40,652 nucleotides of DNA, from assembly GCF_000429565.1 (NCBI RefSeq), contig NZ_AUCC01000022.1:1-40652 (forward strand), in the 5' to 3' direction. Below are positions 28,305 through 38,567 of this stretch, one piece after another (position 1 is the stretch's first letter; the number at the start of each line of letters is the position of its first letter). A model generated the notes under the pieces. That model was not told where the DNA came from. It was given only the letters and a program-made list of their open reading frames with translations, and searched no databases. A program made the position numbers and the translations under genes. This DNA is from Arsenophonus nasoniae DSM 15247 (GTDB lineage Bacteria; Pseudomonadota; Gammaproteobacteria; Enterobacterales; Enterobacteriaceae).

Positions 28305-29645
28305 TTAGATATCTAGCCGCTTGGTTTGCCAACGCTTAGAACGCCAACGCCAGGCATTGGTTAGACCGCGTAGCCATTCATCACAGAGGAATCCAAGCCA
28401 GATCCCTAATAACCCCATTCCCATTTTTAAACCTAAAAAATAGCTAATTGGCAGCGCAATACCCCACATAGAAATAAGTGCGGTGCAGAAGGGAAAACGG
28501 GCATCACCAGCCGCACGTAAGGCATTCACCATGACAATATTCAGTGTTCTGCCGGGCTCTAGGAAAACAGAGAGTAAGAACAGCGGAAGTAATAATTTTA
28601 TAATGTTTTGATCTTCAGTAATTGCATCCAATAGCGGTATACGAAATAACCAGAAACAAAATACAATACCAATGGTAATAAAAAATCCCCATTGCAAGCT
28701 TTTCAATCCTCTCTGGTAGGCCTCCTCAAAGCGCTTGGCGCCGACTAAATGACCAACCATAATCTCATTACCAATACTAAGGGAAATACCAAACAACATA
28801 ATAAATAGTGAAAGTTGGAAATAGAGGGTTTGAGCTGCAAGGGAGGTTTCTCCCATCAAACCAATGAAAGCAGAAGCAACCATATAGTGTAAAATCCAAA
28901 CTAAATTTTCGCCTGCTGATGGTAGTCCGATATGTAATATTTTATTCAACATACTTTTTGACCAGCGGAACAGTAAAGTAGGAACAAATGTGATCCTCAG
29001 TCCACTAAACAGTAAGAAGAAAAGTAATATAATCGCGATTATACGACCGATAGCCGTTGACCAGGCAACGCCGGTTAAGCCATATTGTGGTAAGCCAAAA
29101 AAACCATATAAAACAATCATATTACCTAAAATGGTGATTAGATTAGCAATAAATGTTACCCACATTGCCGGCTGTGATCTGCCATATACGCGTAAGCAAG
29201 CCGCTAATATAATAGAAATTGCTTCTGGTATTAAACATAAACCAAGAATATGTAAGTAAGCGTAACCATAATCCAGTAAATGTGCTGGTGTATTCATGAT
29301 CCCAAGGATCTTATAGCCAAACAGGAGAATAATGGCAGCACTCAGAAAACCTAATAGGAAGTTAAAAGCAATCGAGATATGAATGGCTTGACTGGCCTTT
29401 TCTTTTTTACCAGCACCTAAATATTGGGCGATAACTACGCTGCATCCTACACTGATAAAGTTAAATATGGTGATAAAAAGATCAAAAACTTGGTTGCCTA
29501 CTCCCATTGCGGCTAGATAAGCGGTGGAGACGTGACTAACCATATAAGTGTTGATAAGTAATGTCGCAAAATGGAGCAGAACATCAATAAAGATGGGCCA
29601 ACTTAGCGAGTAGAGCGAACGCTCAGTAACATCAGATGAATGCAT
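28305..29645 (-). CDS. MATE family multidrug/metabolite exporter
   Basis: The 446-residue protein has two MATE repeats and about 12 membrane helices. The first repeat opens with LSWPIFIDVLLHFATLLINTYMVSHVSTAYLAAMGVGNQV and the second near ILHIGLPSAGENLVWILHYMVAS. RAAGDARFPF and GLLGIWLGFLCDEWLRG are also typical of the family. It exports compounds by Na+ or H+ antiport. It most resembles the NorM/YeeO-type branch, but the substrate cannot be assigned. Single gene. It starts at 29645 with an A-rich upstream region and no strong ribosome site beyond AAGGTG. Confidence 0.85.
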   Translation of the reverse strand: MHSSDVTERSLYSLSWPIFIDVLLHFATLLINTYMVSHVSTAYLAAMGVGNQVFDLFITIFNFISVGCSVVIAQYLGAGKKEKASQAIHISIAFNFLLGFLSAAIILLFGYKILGIMNTPAHLLDYGYAYLHILGLCLIPEAISIILAACLRVYGRSQPAMWVTFIANLITILGNMIVLYGFFGLPQYGLTGVAWSTAIGRIIAIILLFFLLFSGLRITFVPTLLFRWSKSMLNKILHIGLPSAGENLVWILHYMVASAFIGLMGETSLAAQTLYFQLSLFIMLFGISLSIGNEIMVGHLVGAKRFEEAYQRGLKSLQWGFFITIGIVFCFWLFRIPLLDAITEDQNIIKLLLPLFLLSVFLEPGRTLNIVMVNALRAAGDARFPFCTALISMWGIALPISYFLGLKMGMGLLGIWLGFLCDEWLRGLTNAWRWRSKRWQTKRLDI

Positions 29646-29953
29646 TATGCACCTTTTTAAGTAAGCAAGAAGCTTTTTGGCAAATCAAACAAAAAACGAC
29701 TAAATATTTTACACATTTTATATATGTATGATAGATGATTAACTATTTATTATTTATTAATGTTTTTTTATTTAAATTTTATTGGTTAAATTAATAGAAA
29801 AGTTAAGCGTTTTTTCTATTTTGATAATCTCTGATTCTATGTTAATTAAATTAGATGATAAGCTTCTATTGGTAAGGTTATTCTAATGCATTGTTAATTA
29901 TTATTAATTTATTGCAACATTTTTTATTGGTTAGTTATTAATTAAATAAAATA
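29646..29953. other. Intergenic region, no gene seen
   Basis: About 300 AT-rich bases upstream of the MATE gene (minus strand) and downstream of the PEP-hydrolase-like operon. Apart from the terminator at 29954-29977, no ordered element was seen. Confidence 0.5.
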
Positions 29954-29977
29954 AGCCTGTGGCAAATACCACAGGCT
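29940..29977 (-). terminator. Rho-independent terminator of the Tm-1-like operon
   Basis: AGCCTGTGG and CCACAGGCT (29954-29962 and 29969-29977) form a perfect 9-bp stem with a 6-base loop. On the minus strand TTATTTTATTTAAT follows. Confidence 0.85.
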
Positions 29978-30033
29978 CCTGGTGCTAGCGATTAATAGTT
30001 TGGTTGATTTAACAACCTAAAATAGATTAAAGA

Positions 30034-30864
30034 TTATTTTCGTTTTATCGTTTTAAATATTTTTGTCGTTTCAGTTATGGCCGTTTCGGCCGGTAAACGT
30101 TCCATAGAACTTGCCCCATAAAAACCGTGGCAATCAGGACAGTTTTGTAAAATATATTTGGCATCTTCAGGTGTTGCAATCGGACCGCCATGGCAAAGTA
30201 CAATAATATCTTTACGAACAGATTTTGCCGCTGCCGCCCAATCGTTAATAAGCTTTACGCAATCCTCTAATGCGTGAGTTGTTTTTGCGCCAATATCACC
30301 ACCTGTTGTTAATCCCATATGCGTAACGATAATATCAGCGCCAGCTTCTGTCATGTTTTTAGCATCAATAGCACTAAAAACGTAAGGTGTTGTTAATAAA
30401 TCTTTTTCATGCGCTTGCCGGATCAAATCAACTTCTAACGCATATCCCATGCCTGTTTCTTCAAGGTTAGCTCGGAAATTACCATCGATCAAACCAACCG
30501 TAGGAAAATTTTGTATACCAGCAAATCCCATTATTTTTAGGGAATCAAGGTATTGATCGAATTGGCAAAATGGGTCGGTACCATTAACACCAGCTAATAC
30601 AGGAGTATTTTTAACCACAGGCAAAACTTCTTTTGCCATCTCTATAACAATATCGTTGGCATTGCCATAAGCGAGTAAACCTGCCAATGAACCTCTGCCA
30701 GCCATGCGATAGCGACCAGAGTTATAAATTACAATAAGATCAATTCCTCCTCTTTCTTCACATCTTGCTGATAAACCCGTGCCGGCACCGCCCCCGATAA
30801 TGGGTTGACCTTGCGAGATCATCATTTGAAATTTTTCTAATAATGATGCGCGTGTTTGTTTCAT
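30034..30864 (-). CDS. Phosphoenolpyruvate hydrolase-like TIM-barrel protein
   Basis: The 276-residue protein belongs to the PEP-hydrolase-like TIM-barrel family. Visible blocks include [44 protein letters not shown] near the N-terminus, [42 protein letters not shown] and a C-terminal [13 protein letters not shown]. The family always travels with, or is fused to, a Tm-1-like domain; in plants the fused protein Tm-1 gives resistance to tomato mosaic virus. The bacterial reaction is not established. It starts 15 bases after the Tm-1-like gene, with GGAG 8 bases ahead, so the two form an operon. Confidence 0.85.
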   Translation of the reverse strand: MKQTRASLLEKFQMMISQGQPIIGGGAGTGLSARCEERGGIDLIVIYNSGRYRMAGRGSLAGLLAYGNANDIVIEMAKEVLPVVKNTPVLAGVNGTDPFCQFDQYLDSLKIMGFAGIQNFPTVGLIDGNFRANLEETGMGYALEVDLIRQAHEKDLLTTPYVFSAIDAKNMTEAGADIIVTHMGLTTGGDIGAKTTHALEDCVKLINDWAAAAKSVRKDIIVLCHGGPIATPEDAKYILQNCPDCHGFYGASSMERLPAETAITETTKIFKTIKRK

Positions 30865-30879
30865 ATCAATAACTCCATA

Positions 30880-32097
30880 TTAATGCATTAATTCTTGCTG
30901 CAATTGTATCACTTGCTGACAAAATTCTGCTGAGTTGATATGGTGAGGACTGACTATTAATTTTCTGTTAGTTGTGATGTGGTAGTTTGATTTAAACGCA
31001 TCAATAAAAGCTTGGTTAGCTTGAGGTGACCAAAAAACACCACCCTCAATATCTAATGCGGAAAATCCCCCTGTTGGAATAATAAAAGTAACAGCGCCTT
31101 GACATTGATTAAGTTTCTGTGCGATCCAAACTCCGATCTGATAATTTTCCTCGGCAGTGGTACGCATTAAGGTAACTTGACTGTTATGATGATAAAAATG
31201 GCGATCTTTATACTTGTCAGGGATTGTTGTCGGACGGCCAAAGTTAACCATATCTAATGCACCGCAAGAGATGATACAGGGTGTTTGGGTACGCATGATT
31301 GCGCCAAAGCGATCCTCATCACAGGCAAGTATGCCGTCAAAAAGGTAATCACAAACTTCAGTAGTTGTGATATCAAGCACGCAATCTACTAATTGGCTAT
31401 CAACCAGTTTTTCCATTGCTTTGCCACCACTTCCTGTGGCATGAAAAACTAAACAATCATAATGATCAGCTAATTTTTTGGTTAATTGTTGGACACACGG
31501 CGTGGTTACACCAAACATGGTTAGTGCCAATATTGGTTTATTATTGTCTTCAGTTTCATCAGCAGAATTAAAAAGTACCGCACCTGCGATTTGAGCAGCG
31601 GCATTTTTTAGAATTTTACGGGAGATGACATTAAGACCAGAAATATCTGTGACTGAGTACATCATGGCAATATCACTGGCACCGATATAGCCTGAAACAT
31701 CACCGGATGCCATCGTTGAAAGCATTAATTTGGGCACACCGACGGCAAGAGATTGCATTGCAGGTGTAATAAGTGCTGTTCCGCCTGATCCACCTAATCC
31801 AAGAATAGCTAAAACATCTTTTTGTTGTAACAGATATTTCTCAAATGCGATTGCCATCGCTGCGATAGCTTTCCCTCTATCTTGGCCAAAGATAGCTTCT
31901 CTTCCGGTAGGATGATAGCTAGCAACAGTTTCAGCAGTAATATCAGCTTTATTATCCAAATTGTCAGCTTTCGTACTCAAATCAACAATACGTACTGCTA
32001 AGCCAGTTTTTTTTATAAGTTGACCAACATAAAAAGTTTCGATGCCTTTGGTATCGAGCGTCGCTGCAATATAGATATATCCATGCTGTTCCTTCAT
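30880..32097 (-). CDS. Tm-1-like ATP-binding protein (UPF0261)
   Basis: I choose the ATG at 32097 (AAGGA 6 bases upstream; an adjacent ATG at 32100 has only 3), giving 405 residues. The longer frame from 32145 adds a stretch lacking family similarity. Family blocks: [81 protein letters not shown], and [16 protein letters not shown]. It is a two-domain nucleotide-binding fold. Its function in bacteria is unknown. It is co-transcribed with the PEP-hydrolase-like gene and divergent from a TetR regulator that probably controls both. Confidence 0.85.
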   Translation of the reverse strand: MKEQHGYIYIAATLDTKGIETFYVGQLIKKTGLAVRIVDLSTKADNLDNKADITAETVASYHPTGREAIFGQDRGKAIAAMAIAFEKYLLQQKDVLAILGLGGSGGTALITPAMQSLAVGVPKLMLSTMASGDVSGYIGASDIAMMYSVTDISGLNVISRKILKNAAAQIAGAVLFNSADETEDNNKPILALTMFGVTTPCVQQLTKKLADHYDCLVFHATGSGGKAMEKLVDSQLVDCVLDITTTEVCDYLFDGILACDEDRFGAIMRTQTPCIISCGALDMVNFGRPTTIPDKYKDRHFYHHNSQVTLMRTTAEENYQIGVWIAQKLNQCQGAVTFIIPTGGFSALDIEGGVFWSPQANQAFIDAFKSNYHITTNRKLIVSPHHINSAEFCQQVIQLQQELMH

Positions 32098-32174
32098 CAT
32101 AAATCCTTGATTGTTTGCTGACTTGGATGGGAGTATTATAGGCACAATATGAGTAAGCTATCATTTGTGCTTTT

Positions 32175-32202
32175 ATAAATTGAGATATTAGTCTCAATTT
32201 AT
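32175..32202. promoter_or_regulatory. Probable TetR-family operator
   Basis: ATAAATTGAGA (32175-32185) and TCTCAATTTAT (32192-32202) are exact inverted repeats with a 6-base spacer, in the divergent promoter region between the Tm-1-like operon and the TetR gene. Size and position are as expected for autoregulation by a TetR dimer. Confidence 0.75.
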
Positions 32203-32314
32203 TTTTAAATCTTTAGCGTTATATTGGTTCTTAATGCAAGTACATTCTAATTATAAAAGTTATCGTAAAGGTGACGTTTAAATCCATTTTGGTTAAAAAT
32301 AAAGGATAAATTTT

Positions 32315-32941
32315 ATGACGTCAATTGATCTTATTTCACAATACACAGGTACTAGAAAGCGGACTTTTAACCGATTAATTTCTACTGCATTAAGCTTGTT
32401 TGAAGACGGGAAATTGCCTTCTGTTTCTGAAGTTGCATCTCATGCTCATGTTTCGAGAGCGACCGCTTATCGTTATTTTCCAACGCATAGTGATCTGGTT
32501 TCCGCCATTGTGAGTGAAAGCTTAGGACCTATTTTAACCTGGTTGCCTGATAGCAAAAAAACGGAAGAACGGATTCAAGAATTATTGTTATTTGCCTATC
32601 CGCGTATGTTCCAATATGAAGGAGCGCTTAGAGCAGCATTACAAGTTTCTTTGCAGCAATGGGCGGCAGCTCGTTCATCGACAATCCAGGCAGAAAAACG
32701 GTTAGTTCGTGGACATCGGAAAGATACTTTGGCGATGATAGTTGAACCGATGAAGGATGAGTTTTCGCCAGAAATTATTGAGCGAGTGAAACGAGCATTT
32801 TCGCTTATTTATGGTTCTGAGGTCTTTTTGGTAATGAAAGATATCTGGCATATGGAAAATGCAGAAGTAATTGAAATTAACCAATGGATAGCAAAAGCCA
32901 TTTATAATCAAGCCATAAAAGATAATGAAAAAAGCCAATAG
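32315..32941 (+). CDS. TetR/AcrR-family transcriptional regulator
   Basis: The 208-residue protein has an N-terminal helix-turn-helix (RTFNRLISTALSLFEDGKLPSVSEVASHAHVSRATAYRYFPTHSDLVSAIV, about residues 15-65) and a helical ligand domain. SRATAYRYFPT is the recognition helix signature. It is divergently placed from the Tm-1-like/PEP-hydrolase-like pair with a perfect dyad between, so it probably represses both directions until a ligand binds. The ligand is unknown. Confidence 0.88.
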   Translation: MTSIDLISQYTGTRKRTFNRLISTALSLFEDGKLPSVSEVASHAHVSRATAYRYFPTHSDLVSAIVSESLGPILTWLPDSKKTEERIQELLLFAYPRMFQYEGALRAALQVSLQQWAAARSSTIQAEKRLVRGHRKDTLAMIVEPMKDEFSPEIIERVKRAFSLIYGSEVFLVMKDIWHMENAEVIEINQWIAKAIYNQAIKDNEKSQ

Positions 32942-33026
32942 GTCTGTTTGTTATCTAATATATTTAGATTTAGTCTGCAACGGCTTAAAAGTAAAAATTA
33001 ATATCAATAGTAAAATGGAGTTCTGT

Positions 33027-33064
33027 GATTAGTGGATAAGATATCTATTCTCGATCCACTAATC
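33027..33064. terminator. Shared hairpin between tetR-like gene and speD
   Basis: GATTAGTGGAT (33027-33037) and ATCCACTAATC (33054-33064) form a perfect 11-bp stem with a 16-base loop between convergent genes. U-tracts are weak. Confidence 0.55.
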
Positions 33065-33072
33065 GATATAAA

Positions 33073-33882
33073 TTACAGTTCTGGCAAATTACGGCCGTAA
33101 TAAATTTCTTGCATCTCTTTTTTTAACAGATAAGTAATCCGTTTTTTTTCCTCAAAGGCAAGTTGATCTGCGGTCGTATTAAATAAATAGTTATTCAAAT
33201 TTAGCTCAAAGTCTTTTAGCATCATTTTAGTATGGAAAAGATTTTCCTGATAAATGTTAACATCTATCATATGATACTGAGACTGGAATTCTTCCGGCAT
33301 ATAATTTTGAATGGAATTGATTTCGTGATCAATATAGAGTTTGATGCCATTAACATCGCGGGTAAATCCACGAACCCGATAATCAATAGTAACAATATCT
33401 GATTCAAGTTGATGAATAAGATAGTTAAGCGTTTTTAATGGCGAAATCACACCACAAGTGGAGACTTCGATATCTGCTCTAAAAGTGCATATACCATCAT
33501 CTGGATGACTTTCTGGGTAGGTGTGAACACAAATATGACTTTTATCGAGATGAGCAACAATAGAATCAGGTAAGGGGCCTGGATTTTCCGTGTTGTCTAC
33601 ATTTTGGGGATTTATTGAGTTTTCGCTAATCAAAATAGTAACGCTGGCACCTTGAGGGTCATAATCTTGTCGAGCAATATTCAAGATATTGGCATCAATA
33701 ATAGAGCAGGTTTCAGTTAGAATTTCAGTCAAGCGTGTTGCATTATATTGCTCATCAATATAAGCCAGATAACTATGTCGATCTGCTGCTGTTTTGGCAT
33801 AACAGATATCATATATACAAAAACTTAAACTTTTAGTTAAATTATTAAAGCCATGTAATTTCAATTTTTGCAATTTTTTCAC
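33073..33882 (-). CDS. speD: S-adenosylmethionine decarboxylase proenzyme SpeD
   Basis: SpeD makes decarboxylated S-adenosylmethionine, the aminopropyl donor for spermidine. The 269-residue proenzyme (E. coli 264) self-cleaves before a serine that becomes the pyruvoyl group; the site is K114-S115 in [63 protein letters not shown] is the conserved core and includes the catalytic cysteine. It begins 16 bases after speE in the same operon and appears intact. Confidence 0.96.
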   Translation of the reverse strand: MKKLQKLKLHGFNNLTKSLSFCIYDICYAKTAADRHSYLAYIDEQYNATRLTEILTETCSIIDANILNIARQDYDPQGASVTILISENSINPQNVDNTENPGPLPDSIVAHLDKSHICVHTYPESHPDDGICTFRADIEVSTCGVISPLKTLNYLIHQLESDIVTIDYRVRGFTRDVNGIKLYIDHEINSIQNYMPEEFQSQYHMIDVNIYQENLFHTKMMLKDFELNLNNYLFNTTADQLAFEEKKRITYLLKKEMQEIYYGRNLPEL

Positions 33883-33898
33883 CTCCTATTGAGTAAAA

Positions 33899-34762
33899 CT
33901 AAGCTTTTTTAGCTAGTAAATCCAGTAAATACTGTGGTAAAGCGAAGCTGGCAAGATGTAATTCGGGTGTATAATAGCGACAAATAATATCTGCTTTTTT
34001 AAAACGAGTTTCCAATATTTTCAAGGGTATTTGACGTAATTTTGCTGTTTGGCTTGCCCAGGCAAAGGTCATCATTCCGCCATAGTAAGACGGTATAGCG
34101 GCTTGATAAAAGCTGCAATCTTTAAAGTAATTAGATAGTTTTTGGTGACTATTAATTACCTCATCTTGTTGCAGGAAACAAACACCATTTTGGGCAACTA
34201 AAATGCCATTTTCATTCAGACAGTTGACACATCCTTGGTAAAAATCTGAGGTAAATAGCCCTTCTCCTGGTCCGATAGGATCGGTGCAATCAGAAATAAT
34301 CAGATCAAATTTTTGCTGGGTGGTTTTAACAAAATTGACACCATCATCAATGACCAATTTAAAACGGGGATCGTTATAAGCGCCTGCATTATGATTGGGT
34401 AGATATTGGTGGCAAAATTCCACTACACTGGCATCAATTTCAACCATAGTGATGTTTTCTAAATATTGATGGCGACATACTTCACGTAACATTCCGCCAT
34501 CACCACCTCCAATAATTAGTACTTTTTTAGCGTGGCCATGGGCAAATAAAGGGACATGAGTCATCATTTCGTGATAAATAAATTCATCTCGTTCAGTTGT
34601 TTGTACTACGCCATCAAGGGCCATTATGCGCCCCATTTCAGCATTCTCAAAAATAATCAGATCTTGGTGAGTGGTTTTATTATGGTACAGTATATTATCG
34701 ACAGTAAAATATTGACCGACATTGTGGTGGAGTGTTTCGAGCCAAATCTCTTTTTTTGACAT
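33899..34762 (-). CDS. speE: Spermidine synthase SpeE
   Basis: SpeE joins putrescine with decarboxylated S-adenosylmethionine to give spermidine. The 287-residue protein (E. coli 288) shows the N-terminal strand domain ([31 protein letters not shown]), the nucleotide motif [13 protein letters not shown] and the substrate loop [14 protein letters not shown] with the conserved aspartates. It is first in the speE-speD operon. Putrescine from speF, elsewhere in the window, would feed it. Intact. Confidence 0.96.
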   Translation of the reverse strand: MSKKEIWLETLHHNVGQYFTVDNILYHNKTTHQDLIIFENAEMGRIMALDGVVQTTERDEFIYHEMMTHVPLFAHGHAKKVLIIGGGDGGMLREVCRHQYLENITMVEIDASVVEFCHQYLPNHNAGAYNDPRFKLVIDDGVNFVKTTQQKFDLIISDCTDPIGPGEGLFTSDFYQGCVNCLNENGILVAQNGVCFLQQDEVINSHQKLSNYFKDCSFYQAAIPSYYGGMMTFAWASQTAKLRQIPLKILETRFKKADIICRYYTPELHLASFALPQYLLDLLAKKA

Positions 34763-34867
34763 ACTTATCTTTTCCTTTCTAACAGAGTTAAAAAAGCGCA
34801 GCTAATAATTTGTTTCGTTTCAATGATAAGTTAGAAATTGCTTATCTGAGTGCATGAAAGAAAGTAT

Positions 34868-35221
34868 TTATTTTACATAGGCAAATAATGCTAAAGCATC
34901 ATCGGCAAGCACCCGGCATTTCTTTTTACGGGGGATAGGAATTTTTTTTAAGTCATCATAACGCTCTTCATTTAATTTTGCCATGGTAGGTTTGTCATAA
35001 TTACTTAGATCCCAATGATTACTCTGGGCAAAATAGAGGATTGCTCTTTCAATTTCACGATCAGGAATTTGTGAGTAACCACAATCATGCTTTAGAAATA
35101 TATAAACTGCAGTTAAATCAGCAAGATTTTCTGTTTCATTGCTTGATAGAGCAGATGCTTTGGTTGAAAAAATAAACCAAAAAATCAGAGCGATATGTGA
35201 AATAAAAATAATTTTACGCAT
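34868..35221 (-). CDS. yacC: YacC family periplasmic protein
   Basis: The 117-residue protein begins with a signal peptide (MRKIIFISHIALIFWFIFSTKASA|LSS). The mature part matches E. coli YacC, which also lies beside speE: ETENLADLTAVYIFLKHDCGY, LYFAQSNHWDLSNYD, and an ending CRVLADDALALFAYVK. Two cysteines are conserved. YacC resembles type II secretion pilotins, but its role is not settled. It lies 105 bases upstream of speE on the same strand. Confidence 0.9.
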   Translation of the reverse strand: MRKIIFISHIALIFWFIFSTKASALSSNETENLADLTAVYIFLKHDCGYSQIPDREIERAILYFAQSNHWDLSNYDKPTMAKLNEERYDDLKKIPIPRKKKCRVLADDALALFAYVK

Positions 35222-35342
35222 TTAGTTAGTTGTATAATTTAAATGTCAATTTATTCTATTAATACCAATAGAACGATGAAGTATACCTATTTTTCAGAAG
35301 ACCAGATAAATATATCGTCATATTACATAAAAAAATATTGGC

Positions 35343-35373
35343 TTGACCTTCCAGTAAGTGGAACCTCTATATT
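35343..35373 (+). promoter_or_regulatory. CueR-type copper-responsive promoter of cueO
   Basis: A -35 TTGACC (35343-35348) and a -10 TATATT (35368-35373) are 19 bases apart, the long spacing typical of MerR-family promoters. Between them lies the dyad TTCCA-gtaag-TGGAA, very like the E. coli cueO operator (ACCTTCCCGTAAGGGGAAGG). CueR with Cu+ or Ag+ should activate it. The cueR gene is not in the window. Confidence 0.88.
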
Positions 35374-35454
35374 TTAGTGAAATTATCTATTTTCTACCAT
35401 TTTACATTATACCTTACCTTATCTTATTAGGATTTAATTATAAAGGAGCAAGCT

Positions 35455-37034
35455 ATGTTGCGTCGGGATTTTATGAAATTGGCAGCGGCAATGGGATCGG
35501 TAAGCTTATTACCAACTTGGAGTCGCGCTGCATTATCTGCAACGCAATATCCTTGTTTACCTATTCCAGCATTATTATGGCCGGATAAGCATGGCAAAAT
35601 TACCATCCGGGTTACTCAAGGTAAAACGCAATTTTTACCAGCAAAATCCGCTGTAACATGGGGGTACAACGGATCCTTATTGGGTCCAGCTATCAAGCTT
35701 AAATCAGGCCAACGTGTTTCTATTGATATTTACAATCAGTTAGCCGAGGCTACCGCATTGCATTGGCACGGACTGAAGATCCCCGGTGAGGTTGATGGTG
35801 GTCCTCATGCGGTAATTAAACCTAATGCGGTAAGAAGGGTTAATTTTGCCGTTAATCAGCCCGAGGCAACTTGTTGGTTTCATCCGCACCCTCATGGCAA
35901 AACCGGTTATCAAGTTGCCATGGGGTTGGCGGGTTTAGTATTAATTGAAGATGAACATAGCCAATTACAAAAATTGCCAAACCAATGGGGTATCGATGAT
36001 ATTCCCGTTATTTTGCAGGATAAACGTTTAAATCGCGCAGGGCAGATAGATTATCAACTTAATGTAATGAGTGCTGCTGTTGGTTGGTTTGGTAACACAA
36101 TGTTAACTAATGGCGTAGTATTACCTAAACATATAGCACCTAAGGGTTGGTTACGTTTACGATTTCTTAATGGCTGTAATGCCAGAAGTTTAAACCTGGC
36201 AACTAGTGATGGGCGAAAAATGTATGTTATTGCGAGTGATGGTGGACTATTAAAGGAACCTGTTGCAGTCGATCAATTACCGATGATAAGTGCTGAACGT
36301 TTTGAGGTACTCATTGATGCCTCAAATGGTAAAGCGTTTGATATTGTTACCTTGCCAGTCAAACAAATGGGGATGACAATAGCGCCTTTTGATCAACCCG
36401 TAGCTGTATTGCACATTGAGCCAGGATTAAACGCAAGAGCGACTTTTTTACCTGACAGTTTAGCTTCTATTGCATCATTGCCTGATTTGACTGGCATTAA
36501 ACAGCGTCAATTGCATTTAATGATGGATGCACGTTTAGATATGCAAGGTATGATGGCGCTTAGAAAAGAGTATGGTGAACAGGCTTTGGCGGGGATGAAT
36601 ATGCATGGTCATAGCAATATGATGAAGCAAAATGGGGGCATGCGATGCATAATCATCAGCAAGCGCCGATGAGGAATCAATCATTCGATCTTCTCCATGC
36701 CAATAGTATTAATGGTCGACCTTTTTCCATGACGGAAGTGGCATTTAATGTTGCAAAAGGTCAGTATGAACGCTGGATCATATCCGGTCGTGGTGACATG
36801 ATGTTACATCCTTTCCATATACATGGAACTCAATTTAGGATCTTGACAGAGAATGGACAACCAGTGGCTGCTCACCGACAAGGTTGGAAAGATACTGTGC
36901 GAGTTGATGGTGATATCAGTGAGGTATTGGTAAAGTTTGATCATATCGCAACTCAGGCGCATCCCTATATGGCGCATTGTCATTTGTTAGAGCATGAAGA
37001 TACGGGCATGATGGCTAGTTTCTCGGTTAGCTAA
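35455..37034 (+). pseudogene. cueO: Multicopper oxidase CueO, frameshifted in the Met/His-rich region
   Basis: CueO oxidises Cu+ in the periplasm. A Tat signal is present ([13 protein letters not shown], cleavage near residue 27). Copper-site motifs are [17 protein letters not shown] (102-118) and [12 protein letters not shown] (141-152) in the first frame, and [10 protein letters not shown] and [14 protein letters not shown] in the second. The first frame ends at 36672. The change of frame lies in a GGGGG run at 36634-36638: one more G gives [13 protein letters not shown] and a protein of about 526 residues (E. coli 516). This falls inside the methionine-rich insert. Without correction the product lacks the C-terminal copper sites and should be inactive. 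E. coli has gcd next to cueO; here hpt follows directly. Confidence 0.9.
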
Positions 37035-37155
37035 GATATTAACTCTTATCTTTATGTTGTTAATCAATATTGGATGAGGGCATTTTATCGCGTCTTTATT
37101 GCCCTTATGTTAAAATCTACGGTTTTACTTCCATGAATACCTAAAGCCTAAAGTT

Positions 37156-37692
37156 ATGAAACAAATTATAGAAGTCATGATCTCAGAAGCGGATGTTAAA
37201 CAACGTATTGATGAGATGGCAAAAGAGATTGTTAAACATTATAAATCATTGCCAGAAGAGTTAGTGTTGGTTGGTCTGTTAAAAGGTTCTTTTATTTTTA
37301 TGGCTGATTTATGTCGTAAAATTGATATCCCTCATGAAGTCGATTTTATGACGGTATCAAGTTATGGCAATGGCATGACTTCAACTCGCGATGTGAAAAT
37401 TATTAAGGATCTAGATGAAGATATTCGTGGCAAGCATGTTCTGATTGTTGAAGATATCATTGATTCTGGTAATACATTGAAAAAAGTGCGTAAAATCCTA
37501 AAATTACGTGGCCCCAAGTCTGTGGCAATTTGTACGTTATTGGACAAACCTTCTCGACGTGAAGTAGAGGTGCCTGTTGAATGGATAGGTTTTGCTATAG
37601 AAGATGAATTTGTTGTGGGTTATGGTATCGACTATGCACAGCAATATCGACATTTATCCTATATTGGGCATGTTATTTTACTAGACGATTAA
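37156..37692 (+). CDS. hpt: Hypoxanthine phosphoribosyltransferase
   Basis: Hpt salvages hypoxanthine to IMP using PRPP. The 178-residue protein has the E. coli length and the PRPP motif [14 protein letters not shown] (about 97-110). Other blocks include [19 protein letters not shown] and the C-terminal [24 protein letters not shown]. It sits between cueO and can, as in E. coli. Intact. Confidence 0.97.
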   Translation: MKQIIEVMISEADVKQRIDEMAKEIVKHYKSLPEELVLVGLLKGSFIFMADLCRKIDIPHEVDFMTVSSYGNGMTSTRDVKIIKDLDEDIRGKHVLIVEDIIDSGNTLKKVRKILKLRGPKSVAICTLLDKPSRREVEVPVEWIGFAIEDEFVVGYGIDYAQQYRHLSYIGHVILLDD

Positions 37693-37714
37693 GCCTAGTG
37701 TTATTTATTGAATG

Positions 37715-37742
37715 AAAAAATCGAACGTTAGTTCGATTTTTT
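37715..37742. terminator. Bidirectional terminator between hpt and can
   Basis: AAAAAATCGAAC (37715-37726) and GTTCGATTTTTT (37731-37742) are exact complements around a GTTA loop, giving a stem with a U-run on both strands between convergent genes. Confidence 0.92.
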
Positions 37743-37749
37743 GTGGTGC

Positions 37750-38403
37750 TTATTTTTGCTCGCTTAATTTAGCAATAGCTTGCCGATAGGTGATTTCAAG
37801 CTGTTCACGGCTATTAGCCGTAACATCAAGATCATTGAGTCTGCCATTCTGTATACCATAGACCCAGCCATGAATAATGACGTTTTGGCTGCGCCGCCAG
37901 GCAGATTGTATTATTGTCGAATGACCGAGATTATATACTTGCTCAATAACATTGAGTTCACATAAGCGATTTGCCCGTTCTTGCGGTGCAAGCTCACCTA
38001 AGATGGCACTATGTTTAAACAAAATATCACGGACATGCAGTAGCCAGTTATTAATCAGCCCTCGTTCTGTGTTATCAATTGCGGCTTCAATACCACCACA
38101 ACCATAGTGACCACAGATGATAATGTGTTCAACTTTTAGTACGTCAACAGCATATTGGATGACTGACAGGCAATTTAAATCAGTATGGATCACCAAATTA
38201 GCGACATTTCGGTGGACAAATAGATCGCCTGGCGCTGCTTTAGTTAATTTTTCAGCTGGTACGCGGCTGTCAGAGCAGCCTATCCACAGAAAATGTGGAT
38301 TTTGAAATTTTGCTAATTCTTTAAAAAAAGAGGGATTTTCTTTGGTTACTGATTCTGACCACTGTAGATTGTTTTCAAACAGCTGTTTAATTTTTTTCAT
38401 CAT
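37750..38403 (-). CDS. can: Beta-carbonic anhydrase
   Basis: Can interconverts CO2 and bicarbonate. The 217-residue protein (E. coli 220) has the zinc ligands C43, H99 and C102 and the D45-R47 dyad, in [13 protein letters not shown] and [38 protein letters not shown] is nearly identical to E. coli by recall. It is divergent from yadG, as in E. coli. Two adjacent ATG codons begin the frame; either could be used. In E. coli it is essential in normal air, which fits its intact state here. Confidence 0.96.
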   Translation of the reverse strand: MMKKIKQLFENNLQWSESVTKENPSFFKELAKFQNPHFLWIGCSDSRVPAEKLTKAAPGDLFVHRNVANLVIHTDLNCLSVIQYAVDVLKVEHIIICGHYGCGGIEAAIDNTERGLINNWLLHVRDILFKHSAILGELAPQERANRLCELNVIEQVYNLGHSTIIQSAWRRSQNVIIHGWVYGIQNGRLNDLDVTANSREQLEITYRQAIAKLSEQK

Positions 38404-38567
38404 AATTCACGTGGATTAGTTATGGTTAACTGCAATAATAATCATATACAACATAAATTTATTTTTTAATATTTACTCGCTGTTAGTTATAGTTTAATTG
38501 AAAAAAGATGACTAATGGTGTGATTTATTATCATATGTGGAATAAAAATAGATAAGAAAGGTTTTTT

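Noticed and set aside
35358-35588. 76-codon frame over the cueO start
   Set aside because: It overlaps the cueO promoter and Tat signal in another frame and looks hydrophobic only by chance.
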